Shown here piece by piece: positions 34,990 through 46,679 of a stretch of DNA of 64,000 nt; positions within the stretch are counted from its first letter, which is position 1, and each line of letters opens with the position of its first letter. This stretch comes from Rhododendron vialii (taxonomy: Eukaryota; Streptophyta; Magnoliopsida; Ericales; Ericaceae): NCBI RefSeq assembly GCF_030253575.1, contig NC_080568.1:33445001-33509000 (forward strand). The letters are read 5' to 3'. Both the position numbers and the translations under genes were made by a program. The notes under the pieces are model-generated. The model was not told the origin of the DNA. It did no database searches and saw nothing but the letters and a program-made list of their open reading frames with translations.

Positions 34990-37900
34990 TGCCTTTAAAG
35001 TACTAAAAGATGGTGGAATCCAACCAAAAAAATATTTGCGTTCCGTTCATGAAAACTGGGTAGAAACAATACAATTACAAAAATCGTCGAAGCCACCAAG
35101 TCTAAAACACGTTCTACATTTCATTTGGCAATCAAATGCCTAATTCTAAGGTATTTCTTTTTTGCATAAGTGTTTCACATTGTTCATAGAGTTTCCACAC
35201 TTACTCAAAGCCTAGGAAAAACCATTTCATCATCGGCACTCGCCTGAAGCGCGGGGCTAAATCCTTTGTTTTTGGGATGGTTGGTACACCATATTTCGGA
35301 ACGTGCGTTCTTGTACATAATTCGGTAGGATGCTAGTGACCTGTGGCAAGAGAGCTGGGAATTGAAGGCTCTATATCCACAGGAACCATTTCAATTGAGA
35401 GCTAGGAATTGAAATGAGAGCGATACAAACGTTTTACGGAAATAATTTATTTTTCAACCTATTGAGGGTAAAATGTTCATGTATTTTTATGTAGGAAGTA
35501 GTTTTCATCGAAACCAATTCGGTAGGAAAGTAGATTGGACAAGTTTTCCAACGGTTCAAACCACGTGTAAATCGGAGTTTGGGATTGTCTGGGGCAAGTT
35601 CGCAAAGTTGGACTTGTTGTGCAAGGTTCAGGATGCGCCTAGGCGCATAAGATTGCTCCTGAGGCGCAATAATGATGAATAACTTGTCAAACTTTGAAGA
35701 CTTGCCCCAGACACTCCCAAACTCCAATTTGTGTGTGGTTTGAGCTATTAGAAAACTTGTCCAATTTACTTTCTAACCCAAGTAGTTTGGATAAAAAAAT
35801 CATTTGTACATCAAAAAAGTGACCATTTTACCCTCGATTGGTCAAAATAAGATTCATTCCGGTAAAACGCGTGTATGTTTCTTATTTTAAATTGGATCAA
35901 CATCCATTATATATCAATAGATAATGCTTTTAAAGTACTAAAAGATGGTGGAATTCAACCATAAAAATATTTGTGTTCTTTTCACGAAAACTGGGTAGAA
36001 ATAAGACAACTACAAAAACGTCGAAGCCACCAAGTTTGAAACACATTCTACATTTCATTTGGTAATCAAATCCCTATTTCTAAGGCATTTCTTTTCTGCA
36101 TAAATGTTTCACATTGTTCATAGAGTATCCACACTTACTCAAAGCTTAGGAAAAACCATTTAATCATCGGCTTTCGCTCAAAGCGCGGGGCTAAATCCTT
36201 TGTTTTGGAAAGTTGGTACACCATATTTCGGAACGTGCATTCTTGTTCATAATTTGTTAGGGTGCTAGCGACCTGTGGTAAGAGAGCTGAGAATTGAAGG
36301 CTCTATATCGACAAGGACCATTCCAATTAAGAGCTGAGAATTGAAATGACAGCGATACAAATGTTTTACGGAAATAATTTAATTTTCGACCAATTGAAGG
36401 TAAAATGGTCATGTAATTTGATGTAGGAAGCATTTTTTATCGAAACCAATTCGGTTGGAAAATAGATTGGACAAGCTTTATAATGGTTCAAACCACGCGT
36501 AAATTGGAGTTTGGGAGTATCTAGAGCATGTTCGCAAAATCGGACTTTCCTGTGCAGGGTTCCGCCTGCGCCCGAGGAGCATTGAAATGCGCCTGGCGCA
36601 TAAGATTGGTCCTGAGGCGCATTAACGATGCATAACATGTCAAACTTTGAAGACTTGCCCCAGACACTCCCGAACTCTAATTTGCACGTGGTTTGAGCCG
36701 TTAGAAAGCTCGTCAAATTTAATTTCTAGCCCAAGTAGTTTGGATAAAAAAAATCATTTGTACATCAAAAAAGTGACCATTTTACCCTCGATTGGTCAAA
36801 ATAAGATTCATTCCGGTAAAACGCATGTATGTTTCTCATTTTAAATTGGATCAACACCCATTATATATCAATAGATAATGTTTTTAAAGTACTAAAAGAT
36901 GGGGGAATCCAAAAAAAAAGATAGTTGCATTCTGTTCAATAAAACTGGGTAGAAACAAGACAATTACAAAAATCGTAGAAAGCCACCAAGTCTAAAACAT
37001 GTTTTACATTTCATCTAGTAATCAAATCTCTAATTCTAAGGTATTTCTTCTTTGCAAAAGTGTTACACATTGTTCATAGAGTATCCACACTTCATCAAGG
37101 CTTAGGAAAAACCATTTCATCATCAGCATTCGCCCAAAGCGCGGGGCTAAATCCTTTGTTTTGGAAGGTTGGTACACCATATTTCGGAACGTGCGTTCTT
37201 TTACATAATTCGCTAGGGTGCTAGCGACCTGTGGTATGAGAGCTGGGAATTGAAGGCTCTATATCCACAGGAACCATTTCAATTGAGAGCTGGGAATTGA
37301 AATGAGAGCGTTACGAACGTTTTACAGAAATAATTTATTTTTCGACCAATTGAGGGTAAAATGGTCATGTATTTTGATGTAGAAAGTATTTTTCATCGAA
37401 ACCAATTCGGTAGGAAAATAGATTGGACAAGCTTTCTAACGGTTCAAACAACACTTAAATTGGAGTTCGGAAGTGTCTGGGGCAAGTTCTCAAAGTCGGA
37501 CTTGTTGTGCAGTGTTCAGGATGCACCTTAGGAGCATTGAAATGCGCCTGGGCACTTAAGATTGCTCCCAAGGCACAAAAATGATGCATAACGTGTCAAA
37601 TTTTGAAGACTTGCCCCAGACACTCTCGAACTCCAATTTGCGCATGGTTTGAGCCGTTAGAAAGTTTGTCCAATTTACTTTCCAGCCCAAGTAGTTTGGG
37701 TAAAAAAATCATTTCTACATCAAAAGAAGTGACCATTTTACCCTCGATTGGTCAAAATAAGATTCATTCCGGTAAAATGCGTGTATGTTTCTCATTTTAA
37801 ATTTGATCAACACCCATTATAAGTCAATAGATAATGTTTTTAAAGTACTAAAAGATGGTGGAATCCAACCATAAAAATATTTTGCGTTCTATTCTTGAAA

Positions 37901-38174
37901 ACTAGGTAGAAACAAGACAACTGCAAAAATCGTCGAAGCCACCAAGTCTAAAACACATTCTACATTTCATTTGGTAATCAAATCCCTAATTCTAAGTTAT
38001 TTCTTCTTTGCATAAGTGTTTCACATTGTTCATAGTGTATCCACACCTCATCAAAGCTTAGGAAAAACGATTTCATCATCGACATTCGCCCAAAGCGGGG
38101 CTAAATCCTTTGTTTTGGAAGGTTGGTACACTATATTTTGTAAAGTGCGTTCTTATACATAATTCGCTAGGGTG

Positions 38175-40120
38175 CTAGCGACCTGTGGTAAGAAAGCTAG
38201 GAATTGAAGGCTCTATATCCACAGGAACCATTTCTATTGTAGTGCTTGATGCATTCGCGCCTGGCTCTCTCTACTTGTACGACTTCTTTCCCTAGCTTTC
38301 TCAATTTCCAGACACTCCTTCAAGTCCACTGCAACTTGACTCATAGGTAGCCTTTGGGTTGAGCGTGTTGGCAAACATGCCATTGCTGTCTCCACTGCTT
38401 TCCAAACAGAGTTTATGTCAAAATCTCCTCCTAACCACGATGCTTTCTGTTTCCCGTTTGGCAAGAATTGCGTTAATCCATTGGACTACGTGGATGTCGC
38501 CATTGTCCTTCAATATTGCAGGTTGGCCTGTAATCAACTCCAGTGGAACATTAATCCCAAAGCTATATAAATCGCTTTTCTTAGTAAGCTTACTCGATAT
38601 ACAGTACCTACAATCGCATATGCACTAAGGAATTCAGGGGGGGGGGGGGGGGGGGGGGGGAATTGTGGATTACAGGTTGATGGATATCCTGGTGTTAAAG
38701 GCGTACTCAGGGTGGAGATAACCGATTGTACGCGCCAACTACTGCAGTTGACAGGTGACTTCTACTCTCGAAGGTTAAAATTCGTGATAACCCGAAATCA
38801 GCAACTTTTGCTTGTGATTGTTCCGTAAGTGGGATATTCTTTGTCTCTTGACATCTCGATGGATTATCGGTGGCTTGCAACTGTCGTGCAATTTCGGTGA
38901 GTAACAGATGTGTTGTTTCCAGCACTTGCATCATAATTTTTGCAGTATTTTACATGGATATATTCCTATACTACATAGACTCGTGCACAAGTGCCAGATT
39001 CATCTTGACCCGTTTCTAAGAATCGAAGGACAAAGAGACAAATAAAACATTATTTTTCCTTCAATCCATTCTTTAGTTTTTGAAGGTGAATGGTGTTTAC
39101 CGTGCCAAATACAGAAATGCATGACATCAGAACTTTTATGCATAACAATATGGTAAACAAATGTAAATTCTGAGACATTCCTTGTTGTATGATTGACAAC
39201 TACACTTGACAGATAAATATCCCATGCCCTCACGTACGCATGGAGGGCATGGGCACTTACACACATTCGAAGAGTATATATCACACAGTTATTTTCTACG
39301 GTTCCTACAGTCGAAAAACGGAAAATGGACGATTTGGTTCGAAGAGAGTAAAGGAAAAATAGGAGGATATGTGGATCCCTCCACCATATAAACTTCTGTG
39401 GCATTCAGAGTTGGAGGATATGTGGATCCCTCCACCTATCATTTAGGAACTTTATATCTAACCCAAAAGTTTAAACTATTAGGTGGAGAGATTCCGACAT
39501 TAAAATAAGTGATCATTGTCATCTAAACTTGAAATCAAAGTCTATAAGTATCTCAAAAAAGGTGGACTTCACCTGACACTCTGATTTGTTTCGGAACCAA
39601 GATTAACGCAGTCACGCAGCAATAACGATTCATTGCATTGTGTCACATACAAGGAATTATTCAGCTCTCTTAGCTCTAATGCTGATATGAACGGCGTTCC
39701 AGATCCAATATTCACGAGGCAAACTTGAATGTATCCATCAAGGGAACGAGAATCTCAGTTGCGCTGTTCAAGATCACCATGTTCCATTCTTCACCACCCG
39801 GAAATAGTTGAAATACCGGGGCAGTGCCTTGTGAGTCATAATTCCCATACATAAAGGAAGCCCTGATCAAATACTTGTTACCTTTACCTTGCTCTGGAAT
39901 AAGAGTGTAACAAGTCCTGTCTCCTTCAGGGAAGCTCTTGACATTTAATAGTCGCTGCAGAAGAGTCTGTAACATCAAATTGGAACAAATATTCACATGC
40001 ATCCCCATGTCCACAGAACTTCCATCAGAACGATAGTTTATGTTCGTTGTCGCATCATTGTTAGTGGAACCCTCAACTATCCCACAATCAATGCTTATGA
40101 AGCCTTCATATCAAAAAGGG
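38175..40120 (-). pseudogene. Malectin-like LRR receptor-like kinase pseudogene
   Basis: About 40110-39570 encodes a malectin-like exon: GFISIDCGIVEGSTNN, SFPEGDRTCYTL, KGNKYLIRASFMYGNYDSQG, then after a one-base shift near 39730 [20 protein letters not shown] and NESLLLRDC. 38935-38700 encodes a kinase piece with QAKVADFGLSRI and STAVVG, frameshifted before GYLHPEYAFNTR; the catalytic HRD loop is degraded. 38600-38234 gives DLYSFG, PLELITGQPAIL, then after another shift GDFDINSVWKAVETAMAC and VAVDLKECLEIEKAR. A further shift leads to SSTTIEMVPVDIEPSIPS and a stop at 38175. No LRR or transmembrane part was found. Family members are plasma-membrane receptors. This copy has at least four frame breaks and cannot work. 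Confidence 0.85.
38637..38660. repeat. Run of 24 G
   Basis: A homopolymer inside what was a kinase intron. The paralogous fragment near 26440 has only aagagggggaaaaaa. Its length may be uncertain in any assembly. Confidence 0.95.
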
Positions 40121-40951
40121 TCACATTCAAAATCAATGCATAAAACTAGCCAAGAGTACAGGAAAAATAGACACTGGTTTTCTATAGTTATCAATCAGAC
40201 CTTAGGACTAACAGTAGATTATGTGGTGTTAACAGTGGAGAAACAGTATCTTCTTGATTTAGTTAAACAAAGTTATTATAGATCAAAATGGTTACATACC
40301 CATTACAGGAGAGAAAAATAAAGAAATAACTACACAAGGGAAATATTTAGAGGGATATTCTTGAATTTGACCCACAAAAAATTATCCTCCATTACACAGG
40401 AAAATATTTCTGGATTTTTCAATTTCCCATTTTGATTTTCTTGTTCCCTTTTTGTGTGGCAGTTATATCAACTATGCCATGTTTCCCAAGGCGAGGAAAG
40501 CGAGAAGAAGGAACACTACGTGAAATATTGTGTGGGCAAATGATGATTAGTTGCTTATGATACATCTTTACCCATATACCAACCTGGTCCAACCATTGAC
40601 TCAAGTATTCCAATCACATCGCTTGGGCAAACTGGCAATCATGTACCAAATGTCAAACGTAAGTTAAAAAAAGGAACCAAAAAATAACTAAAATAAAACA
40701 AAAAAGAAAGAAAGAAATAGAGACACACGTACATAGGAAAAGCAAAAAAATAAAGCGCACTAAAGACCTTCATTACATTAGGGAGACAATTTTCATGAGA
40801 AGCATGGTTCCAAAAGAGTACCAATACCCAGAGATCCAAAAAATACCCAGAGAAACAAATATCCAGCTCAAAATGAGAATTCATAAAACCCAACAAAAAC
40901 AAAATTACTAACTCCCGGAGGTAAGCTGTTGAACTTGATCTTCACATGCCT

Positions 40952-42383
40952 CTATATACCGAAAGTGATCACTGCATAAGGTGACAGACGCGGGAATCCA
41001 TTCAACTCTTTCACAATCATCAATTCCTCAGCAACATCCTTCGACTTCAGCTTGATATACATGGTCTCCAGCATTGGTGATTTGGCTAACAGAAGCTTAA
41101 TGAACTCCATTTCAGCCTTTGTACCAGACACCTCTTCCAAATACACGTACCCAAGATTATTTAGAGAGACATCCGACCAGGCGTGCAAGTCAAAAAGTTC
41201 TACAATAGGATCAATAGAGTCAGTTGCACCATGAAATGCTTGGAGTTTGGAAAGAAGAGAAGTCCAACTGTGTTAGCCTAAAGGTTTTATTATATAATGC
41301 ATACAAACATGGGATATAACATCTGCCATTACTCACGCGAATCACAACTTGAAACAAGTTTGGGCAGCTTCTGAAAAAGTAAAGAATAGCAGAGACTTCA
41401 TCTGGTTCCCCAAAACAGACATTATGCAACTGGAGATATGTAAGGCGTTTCAAAGTAGTCAGAAGCCTCTCTCGCACACCACTAGCAGCCAAACACTAAA
41501 AGCACAAGACAAAAGTAAAGAAAATCAAAATGTAAAATGGCTTGGAAATCAAACAAAAAATAATTAAAGAAAAATGAAGGTTTTAGTTAGCCAATCTTAC
41601 CTTTGCATAAGGAGGGTCCAATATCAGAAGCTCAACTACTGGTATACTACAAAGACGCATGACAGAGATTGATTTTTCTCCTTCATTTAATCCTAGCTAA
41701 CTGATTCCTCGATACTTTCAACTCTGCTGAAAATTCTACAAGATGAGAAATATTCCTGAAGCAAATAAATCTGAAAGGGCCTTCACACCAAAAGTATTTA
41801 AGATTACCAGCCCCTATTTCAAGGTAATTGAAACTGGTGAAGCTACGAAGTACTAGCCGTTCAAGTAGCGGGCAATTGGAGGTCAGACTTGAAACTACAT
41901 CACCAGCAATCGAAACTTCGTAAAGCTCAAGGGAAAAGAGCCTGGTAAATCCTTTAAACCCAGGAGGAGGCTCAAGTCGTTGGCATGAGAACAGTGTTGA
42001 TGGCAATTTGAAAGGTCTACCCTTCAAAATGTGAAGGGTGAATTCCCGAATGCCATTGTTTGACACAAAAAAAATATCAATTGGTCGATTTCTGGAGAGT
42101 TTTCCAGATTTGGTAAAGAGAGAGTGAATCTCGTTTTTGGTCCATGATGGAGTAGCAGAACCTTATAAATGGTCATCACAAGTTTGTCTGATCCAGCCCT
42201 CATCACCGATCCTCTGCAGAACTTATCATCGAATATAAGTATGGGAAGTGTAGTCCAAATATAACTCCATTTCCTTGAGAAAACACTCGTCGTCACCGCA
42301 TCCTGTACCGTCAAACATGCTAGGATTTCTTCTAGGACGACGCGTGGAAGATTACTGATTATGTCTGAAGTTGAGCCACTCAT
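40952..42383 (-). pseudogene. F-box/FBD-LRR-like gene with frame breaks
   Basis: The N-terminus from ATG 42383 holds an F-box: DIISNLPRVVLEEILACL, DAVTTSVFSRKWSYIWTTLP. Then come RFTLSLPNLENSPEIDQLIFF, a shift at a run of eight A (42067-42074), SNNGIREFTLHILKGRPFKL, PPPGFKGFTRLFSLELYEVSI and SCPLLERLVLRSF. Later exons read CSIPVVELLILDPPYAK (donor near 41600), CLAASGVRERLLTTLKRL with SCPNLFQVVIR, and a last block VYLEEVSGTKAEMEFIKLLL, LAKSPMLETMYIK, stop at 40952. Family proteins are substrate receptors of SCF ubiquitin ligases. Relative to the family about 14 residues are missing between SCQRL and PPPGF. A second frame break lies near 41690-41710, and the join to the last exon is unclear. 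It is a pseudogene, or a gene with base errors in a homopolymer. Confidence 0.7.
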
Positions 42384-44084
42384 TGCCCCTTTTTACTGAG
42401 TAAATACTAAGCCATCCTTTTCCATCATGTCATAAACTATTCCCAAAAATCAAGAGGTAAGCTCCCCACGCATATTTGTCGCTGTTACATTGCAAGTTTA
42501 CATATATAGAAAGAAACAACACAGCAAGAAACATCCAAATTAGAATTTGCAAAAAACAAAAAAACAAAAAAAAACTAGAGTTGAATTTTCTCGTACTCTA
42601 CCAACTGGACTGCTAACTGCATTCTTCCTTTTATGTTCAGCAGTGGCAATGGCGTGCATGACTATAAAGTTTATAGGCTAGACACCAACACAGCTGGTAA
42701 GTTTCACTAACTGTATGAAGGAAATCACACAATCAATATCGATCACTTGTTTATAACAGTCAAACCCAGTGTGAATTCCAGGATTCAAATCAGTTCAAGA
42801 CTTCAGTTCTCAGTTCACGACTTGGTTTGTTCCTCACCTACTCCTAACAAGTTGCTTGATCGAAAATTATAGTCCAAACTTTTCCTGACCAAAACTGAAA
42901 AGGACTTGGATGTAATGTTGGTATTGTACATATGCACGTGCAGGAGTTCTCAAGGTATGCATGCATCTGTTCTTTTATCTGCCAATATTAATTCGATCTT
43001 TTGGAGTCTATATCAGCTGAAATTAAGTTTGGAAGATTTACGCAGAGTAATAAGTAGACTCTATATCGTTTGGGTTGGAGTTAGGATTCCAGCTTTTGAG
43101 GTTAATATACATGTATGGATCAAAGTAATGTAAGTGAACGACCAGAGGAAAGAGTGGCGCTTCTTTAAGGCTGTGACCTTCTTTGAGTCGGACAAAAGAA
43201 AAGAAGGGAAGGAGCCGCTCTGACCTACACTATCTGTTATGCAAGTTAGTGTGTAAGTTGATGCTGCTACAAAATCAGCCACGGCTTGACAATGTTGAGG
43301 TCCATCAAACCCTTGATTCAGTTTCTCTCTTTTGTCTCGTCTTTTCAGTGAATTAAGGATTTGAACAGTCATAGTTCATGTGAATTGAAATTGTTGGGAA
43401 TTCGTCCAAAAAAAACACACACAACGCGCAAAGATAATAAGAACATAAAACAAGAACTCAAAGGCACATTGATTACACGGTCACCAGACATAATTTTAGG
43501 TACATCTATGGCTCACACTAGTTTCCACCAAGTATCGAATGAAGAAAGGGTTACAACTTACAAGTTACATCGGCTACCACGTACAACAAGAATTTATAAC
43601 CTAGGATTTACATCAAAGTGCGACCAAAGTGGAATAAGGCTTCACAAGCCCCAACAGACATCACAAGAACTAACCAAAAACCAAAAAAACATCATAGAAA
43701 GATTCATTCCAAGACTTACATGGGTGTTCCCTCAACATCCTAAAAAACGATTCTTTTTGCTCATCCACTGCTAACTCTGCTTACAAGATCGTCTGCAAGC
43801 AAGTTCAACGACTTTTTTAAGGCTCGTTGATGTTAGGAACAGAGGTTTTTAGGGGCAGAGGCAAAGAGACGTTTGTTTCCTACCCCGAAAAGTGGAAGAG
43901 TTGTTTTAGAGGTTTGTTTGCAAGTGGGATAAGATAGAAGAAGAGAAGTTAAGCGGAGAAAGTAGCAAAATTACGTTTTGGAGTTGCGAGGGGAAGACTG
44001 AACCGACTTTTAATTTGCTTGACGCACACGTTATAAAGTGGGCCTCCACGGGCCGTTATCATATGTGACGGGATCCTTCGGTTT
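42384..44084. other. Intergenic, no gene seen
   Basis: The open frame at 43361-43774 has no recognisable domain. A block from about 43391 (tgttgggaattcg) might be an old LTR end, but no partner was found. Confidence 0.4.
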
Positions 44085-45110
44085 AATAAGCTAAATGACT
44101 TATTTTTTCGTCCTTATTCAAAAAAAATCGTATTTATTAGTTTTCCGTCAATTTTTTTGTAGATTACTGTTTCGTCATGACCAAGAGCAGATTTAGTGTG
44201 AGCACAGGGGGTCACGTGACCCTCGTGATTTCTTAATAAATAGTATATATATGTTGCCATTTTGAAAGTAATGAGTACTGGTGTATTGGGAGAGATTATG
44301 GCTTCATCACAAGAGGTCAGCGGTTCAAAGCCTTTCATTCCATTTTTAACTAATGCTGTATGCCTTTATTGCTCCCTGTTTTTGGCTAGTCTCCCTTTTA
44401 ACGAAGGAGATTTCTTGCTCAAATAAATAAACAATACCTTGTACATTAAAACGTTAGTATGATTAAGGATATTTGACTTTGTTTCAGTTTTTTCCTTTTT
44501 CTGTAACTTGAAACTTTTATTGTTTTATCAATTCAATACGTATTACTTTAGAACATTATTAAAAAGATTATATTCAATTTTAAAAGTATTAGCATGGACA
44601 TTTTTGGAACACGATTATGAATGTAATTATAGAATGATATATATTTTTTGTATTCTTAGCAAGTTTTTTTTGTCCATTACATGATCTTAATTCAAAACTT
44701 AACAATGTTACAACAAAGGTTCAAATTTCTTCAAGTGATTTAAGTCTTTTTCACTTACTTTCACAAAAAAATTATCGATTATCCCATATTTAAGGGCCGA
44801 CTTTGTACTCGAAAGGTGACCCCTCTGCATGAAATTCCAAAATCCGCCACTGGTCATGACGAGAGAATCTAAAAAGTAAAAAATTATGATCGAAACCTAT
44901 ATTTTTTCCATAAAGATAAAAAAAACTAAGACAATAAGCTAATTTTTTGTTTTTATTAAAAAAAATCGATTTCAATTTTTTACTTTTGTAAATTTCTCTC
45001 ATCATGACGAAATAATAATTCACAAAAAAAATGATGAAAAATTAACAAAGAAAAAAATTTAAATAAGAAAAAAAAAAAGTCATTTAACTTATTAGGCCGA
45101 ATGACCCCCA
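44085..45110. mobile_element. Foldback MITE, split by an hAT-like element
   Basis: The outer ends cggtttaataagctaaatgactt and aagtcatttaacttattaggccg are inverse, as are the longer AT-rich arms (44085-44173 and about 44861-45110). The element was continuous before the insertion at 44182-44852. A related foldback, intact, is at 48367-48705. Confidence 0.75.
44182..44852. mobile_element. hAT-like non-autonomous element, 671 bp, nested in a MITE
   Basis: The 8-bp sequence gtcatgac flanks it at 44174-44181 and 44853-44860. The ends caagagcagattt and aaatccgccactg are imperfect inverted repeats of the CAGTGGCGGATTT type, the same pattern as the element at 24213-24686. The inside has no transposase. 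Confidence 0.85.
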
Positions 45111-45566
45111 AGTCCCTGACAACCTAACTATGCATCTAACGGCTGGTTTGGCGAGTAAAAAGTCTCCTCTTGTCCGTAACCACTAGCTCCACCTTTACTG
45201 TCTCCGCCCACTGCGCAACACATCCCCTCTTCTCCCCCCTCTACCACCACCACCACTATCTATAAATCGCCACCCGACCTTCCCCCTGAACAGTCTTGAC
45301 TGCTAGCTACTAGCCACCGAGCACTACCCCTGCCATAAAAAGCACAATTTTATATGTTGTACATTTAACTTAATTTTCAAACATCACATCGCATTCATAG
45401 CATTTCGAATATCATTAATTTGTGTCGCTGACTCCAAAACTCATCTGTATATATGAAACTTGAATTGACATACAAACAGTGGACATGAGCCAATACTTTC
45501 CAAATCAATGCAACAAATCAAGACCTAATTGAAGCCCCTCGCTAACATCAATTAGTTTTAGGAGAA

Positions 45567-45774
45567 ATGGTGAAAAAGAGCGGTTTGACAGGGTTGAGGT
45601 TGAATCTAACAAGAAGGCAATCCGTATCTGAGCTTGAACGATCAACCTTGGAGGTGAATGCACTGGTTCTGGATATTCGGGAATTCGCTCAGAAGGGAGG
45701 TGCATCGTTCAGTTGGTTTCACCGATCAGATGACAAGGTGCGCGGCTCATAAAGTGGCAGCTATGGCGATGTGA
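45567..45774 (+). pseudogene. RNase-H-like retroelement remnant
   Basis: The open frame reads ELERSTLEVNALVLDIREF, then GGASFSWFHRSDDKV. After a one-base shift it reads AHKVAAMAM and stops at 45772-45774. This resembles the C-terminal end of RVT_3/RNase-H domains of plant LINE elements (final aromatic-x-HR...N-x-VAH-x-x-A pattern). It is short and frameshifted and lies alone, so it is a remnant at most. Confidence 0.45.
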
Positions 45775-46183
45775 GGATCGATCTCTTCCTTAAACGGGGT
45801 GGCTGTTACCACTTTTATCTCTTTTGTCAAATTAAACGTACTACAACATTTTTTGAGTGACATACTTGACTCAATCTGTGAGATATTATGGCTACGATAT
45901 TCGACTCGATCCAGAGGACCCAACTGCGCGCCACCAATCGTGAAGGATGGATGACTATGATAACGAAAGATCAGAAGAAACAAATAAAGTCATACACAAC
46001 ACAAAAGTAACATGATCAATAATTAATCCAAATGAAACCGTATATATAGGAAGCAATTTGCATTAATAGATCGATGTCTTTCTAGCTTATATAGAGCGCA
46101 CCTGCTAGCTACCATTTGACATATTAATAGAGATTTGGACCCAAATCACGCCAAACTTTTACAAAACTAGCTAGGACGAGTAC

Positions 46184-46622
46184 TCAAGCCCAGTCATATC
46201 TTTTCTTCCAATTTGAGTTATTGTTACTTTTATAGAAACCATCAGGTTTTACCAACCAATAGCATGAGTGATCTCTAGAAGTTGCAGGTAGGCACTCGGC
46301 GATGGTCTTTTTATTGAACACGTCAAAAACTTGGGATCTGGATCCCCAGTAGAAATGACAGAAGAAGAGAGTATGTGAAATGATACTGTATCCAAAATGC
46401 CAAGCAAAGTCCTCGCCTTTTCTGAGTGAATGCAATCCTAAGTCGTTATCTTTTGATCGGCAATGAAGTTGTAATGGTAATGCATGGCTTATCATTCGGG
46501 ATATCGCTGATGACGAGCATTTGAACCTGGTTCGACCAGAAACTTAGTTGTTGTTGGGTAGAAAAGGTACCGGAAACAAAGAGAAATGCTATGATGACCA
46601 ACTGGAGGAAAATTCGATTCAT
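46184..46622 (-). pseudogene. S-protein homologue (plant self-incompatibility S1 family), frameshifted
   Basis: From ATG 46622 there is a signal peptide (MNRIFLQLVIIAFLFVSG), then VQMLVISDIPN. A one-base shift near 46490-46500 moves the frame to ALPLQLHCRSKDNDLGLHSL, GEDFAWHFG, HTLFFCHFYWGS, AECLPATSRDHSCYWLVKPDG, with stop at 46184. The four cysteines and the length (about 145 residues when both parts are read) fit the SPH family of small secreted proteins. Poppy S-proteins control pollen recognition; most other members have unknown roles. A TATAAAAG box lies at 46664-46671, 42 bases upstream. Without the extra base the gene would be whole, so this is a young pseudogene or a sequence error. 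Confidence 0.8.
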
Positions 46623-46663
46623 CGTTTCACTTCAAGCATGTAACGTTGTACTAGTTTTTCCTC

Positions 46664-46671
46664 CTTTTATA
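46664..46671 (-). promoter_or_regulatory. TATA box of the S-protein homologue
   Basis: CTATAAAAGG on the minus strand, 42 bases upstream of the ATG. It is still intact although the reading frame is broken. Confidence 0.65.
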
Positions 46672-46679
46672 GCTAAAAA

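Larger units (their letters stand above)
28371..38237. repeat. Tandem array of units of about 950 bp with internal foldback
   Basis: The anchor ctaaatcc...ggttggtacacc recurs at about 28371, 30275, 31231, 35257, 36191, 37147 and 38101. Spacing is 956, 948 (after subtracting the Helitron), 934, 956 and 954. The first unit is broken by other sequence at 29266-29870 and the last is cut at 38237. Every unit contains a foldback of about 500 bp (in the unit at 36191: arms about 36340-36537 and 36637-36847) around a GC-rich core with gcgcctggcgc-like blocks. Between the foldback and ctagcgacctgtgg, most units hold a segment coding on the minus strand for EMVPVDIEPSIPSSLTTGR plus a stop. Divergence between units is visible but modest. 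Confidence 0.9.

Noticed and set aside
36366-36716. Open frames of 65-116 codons repeated through the array
   Set aside because: They are readings of the foldback arms in each unit. Frames and lengths vary from unit to unit, which shows no coding constraint.
28371-38237. CRISPR-like or centromeric satellite array
   Set aside because: Units are about 950 bp, few, include gene and transposon debris, and lie among genes in a plant genome. Neither label fits.
43361-43774. 137-codon plus-strand open frame
   Set aside because: Its composition is Lys/Thr/Gln-rich without a domain or signal peptide, and no homology pattern was recognised.
43391-43850. Possible solo LTR starting tgttgggaattcg
   Set aside because: No matching end, primer site or target duplication could be found.
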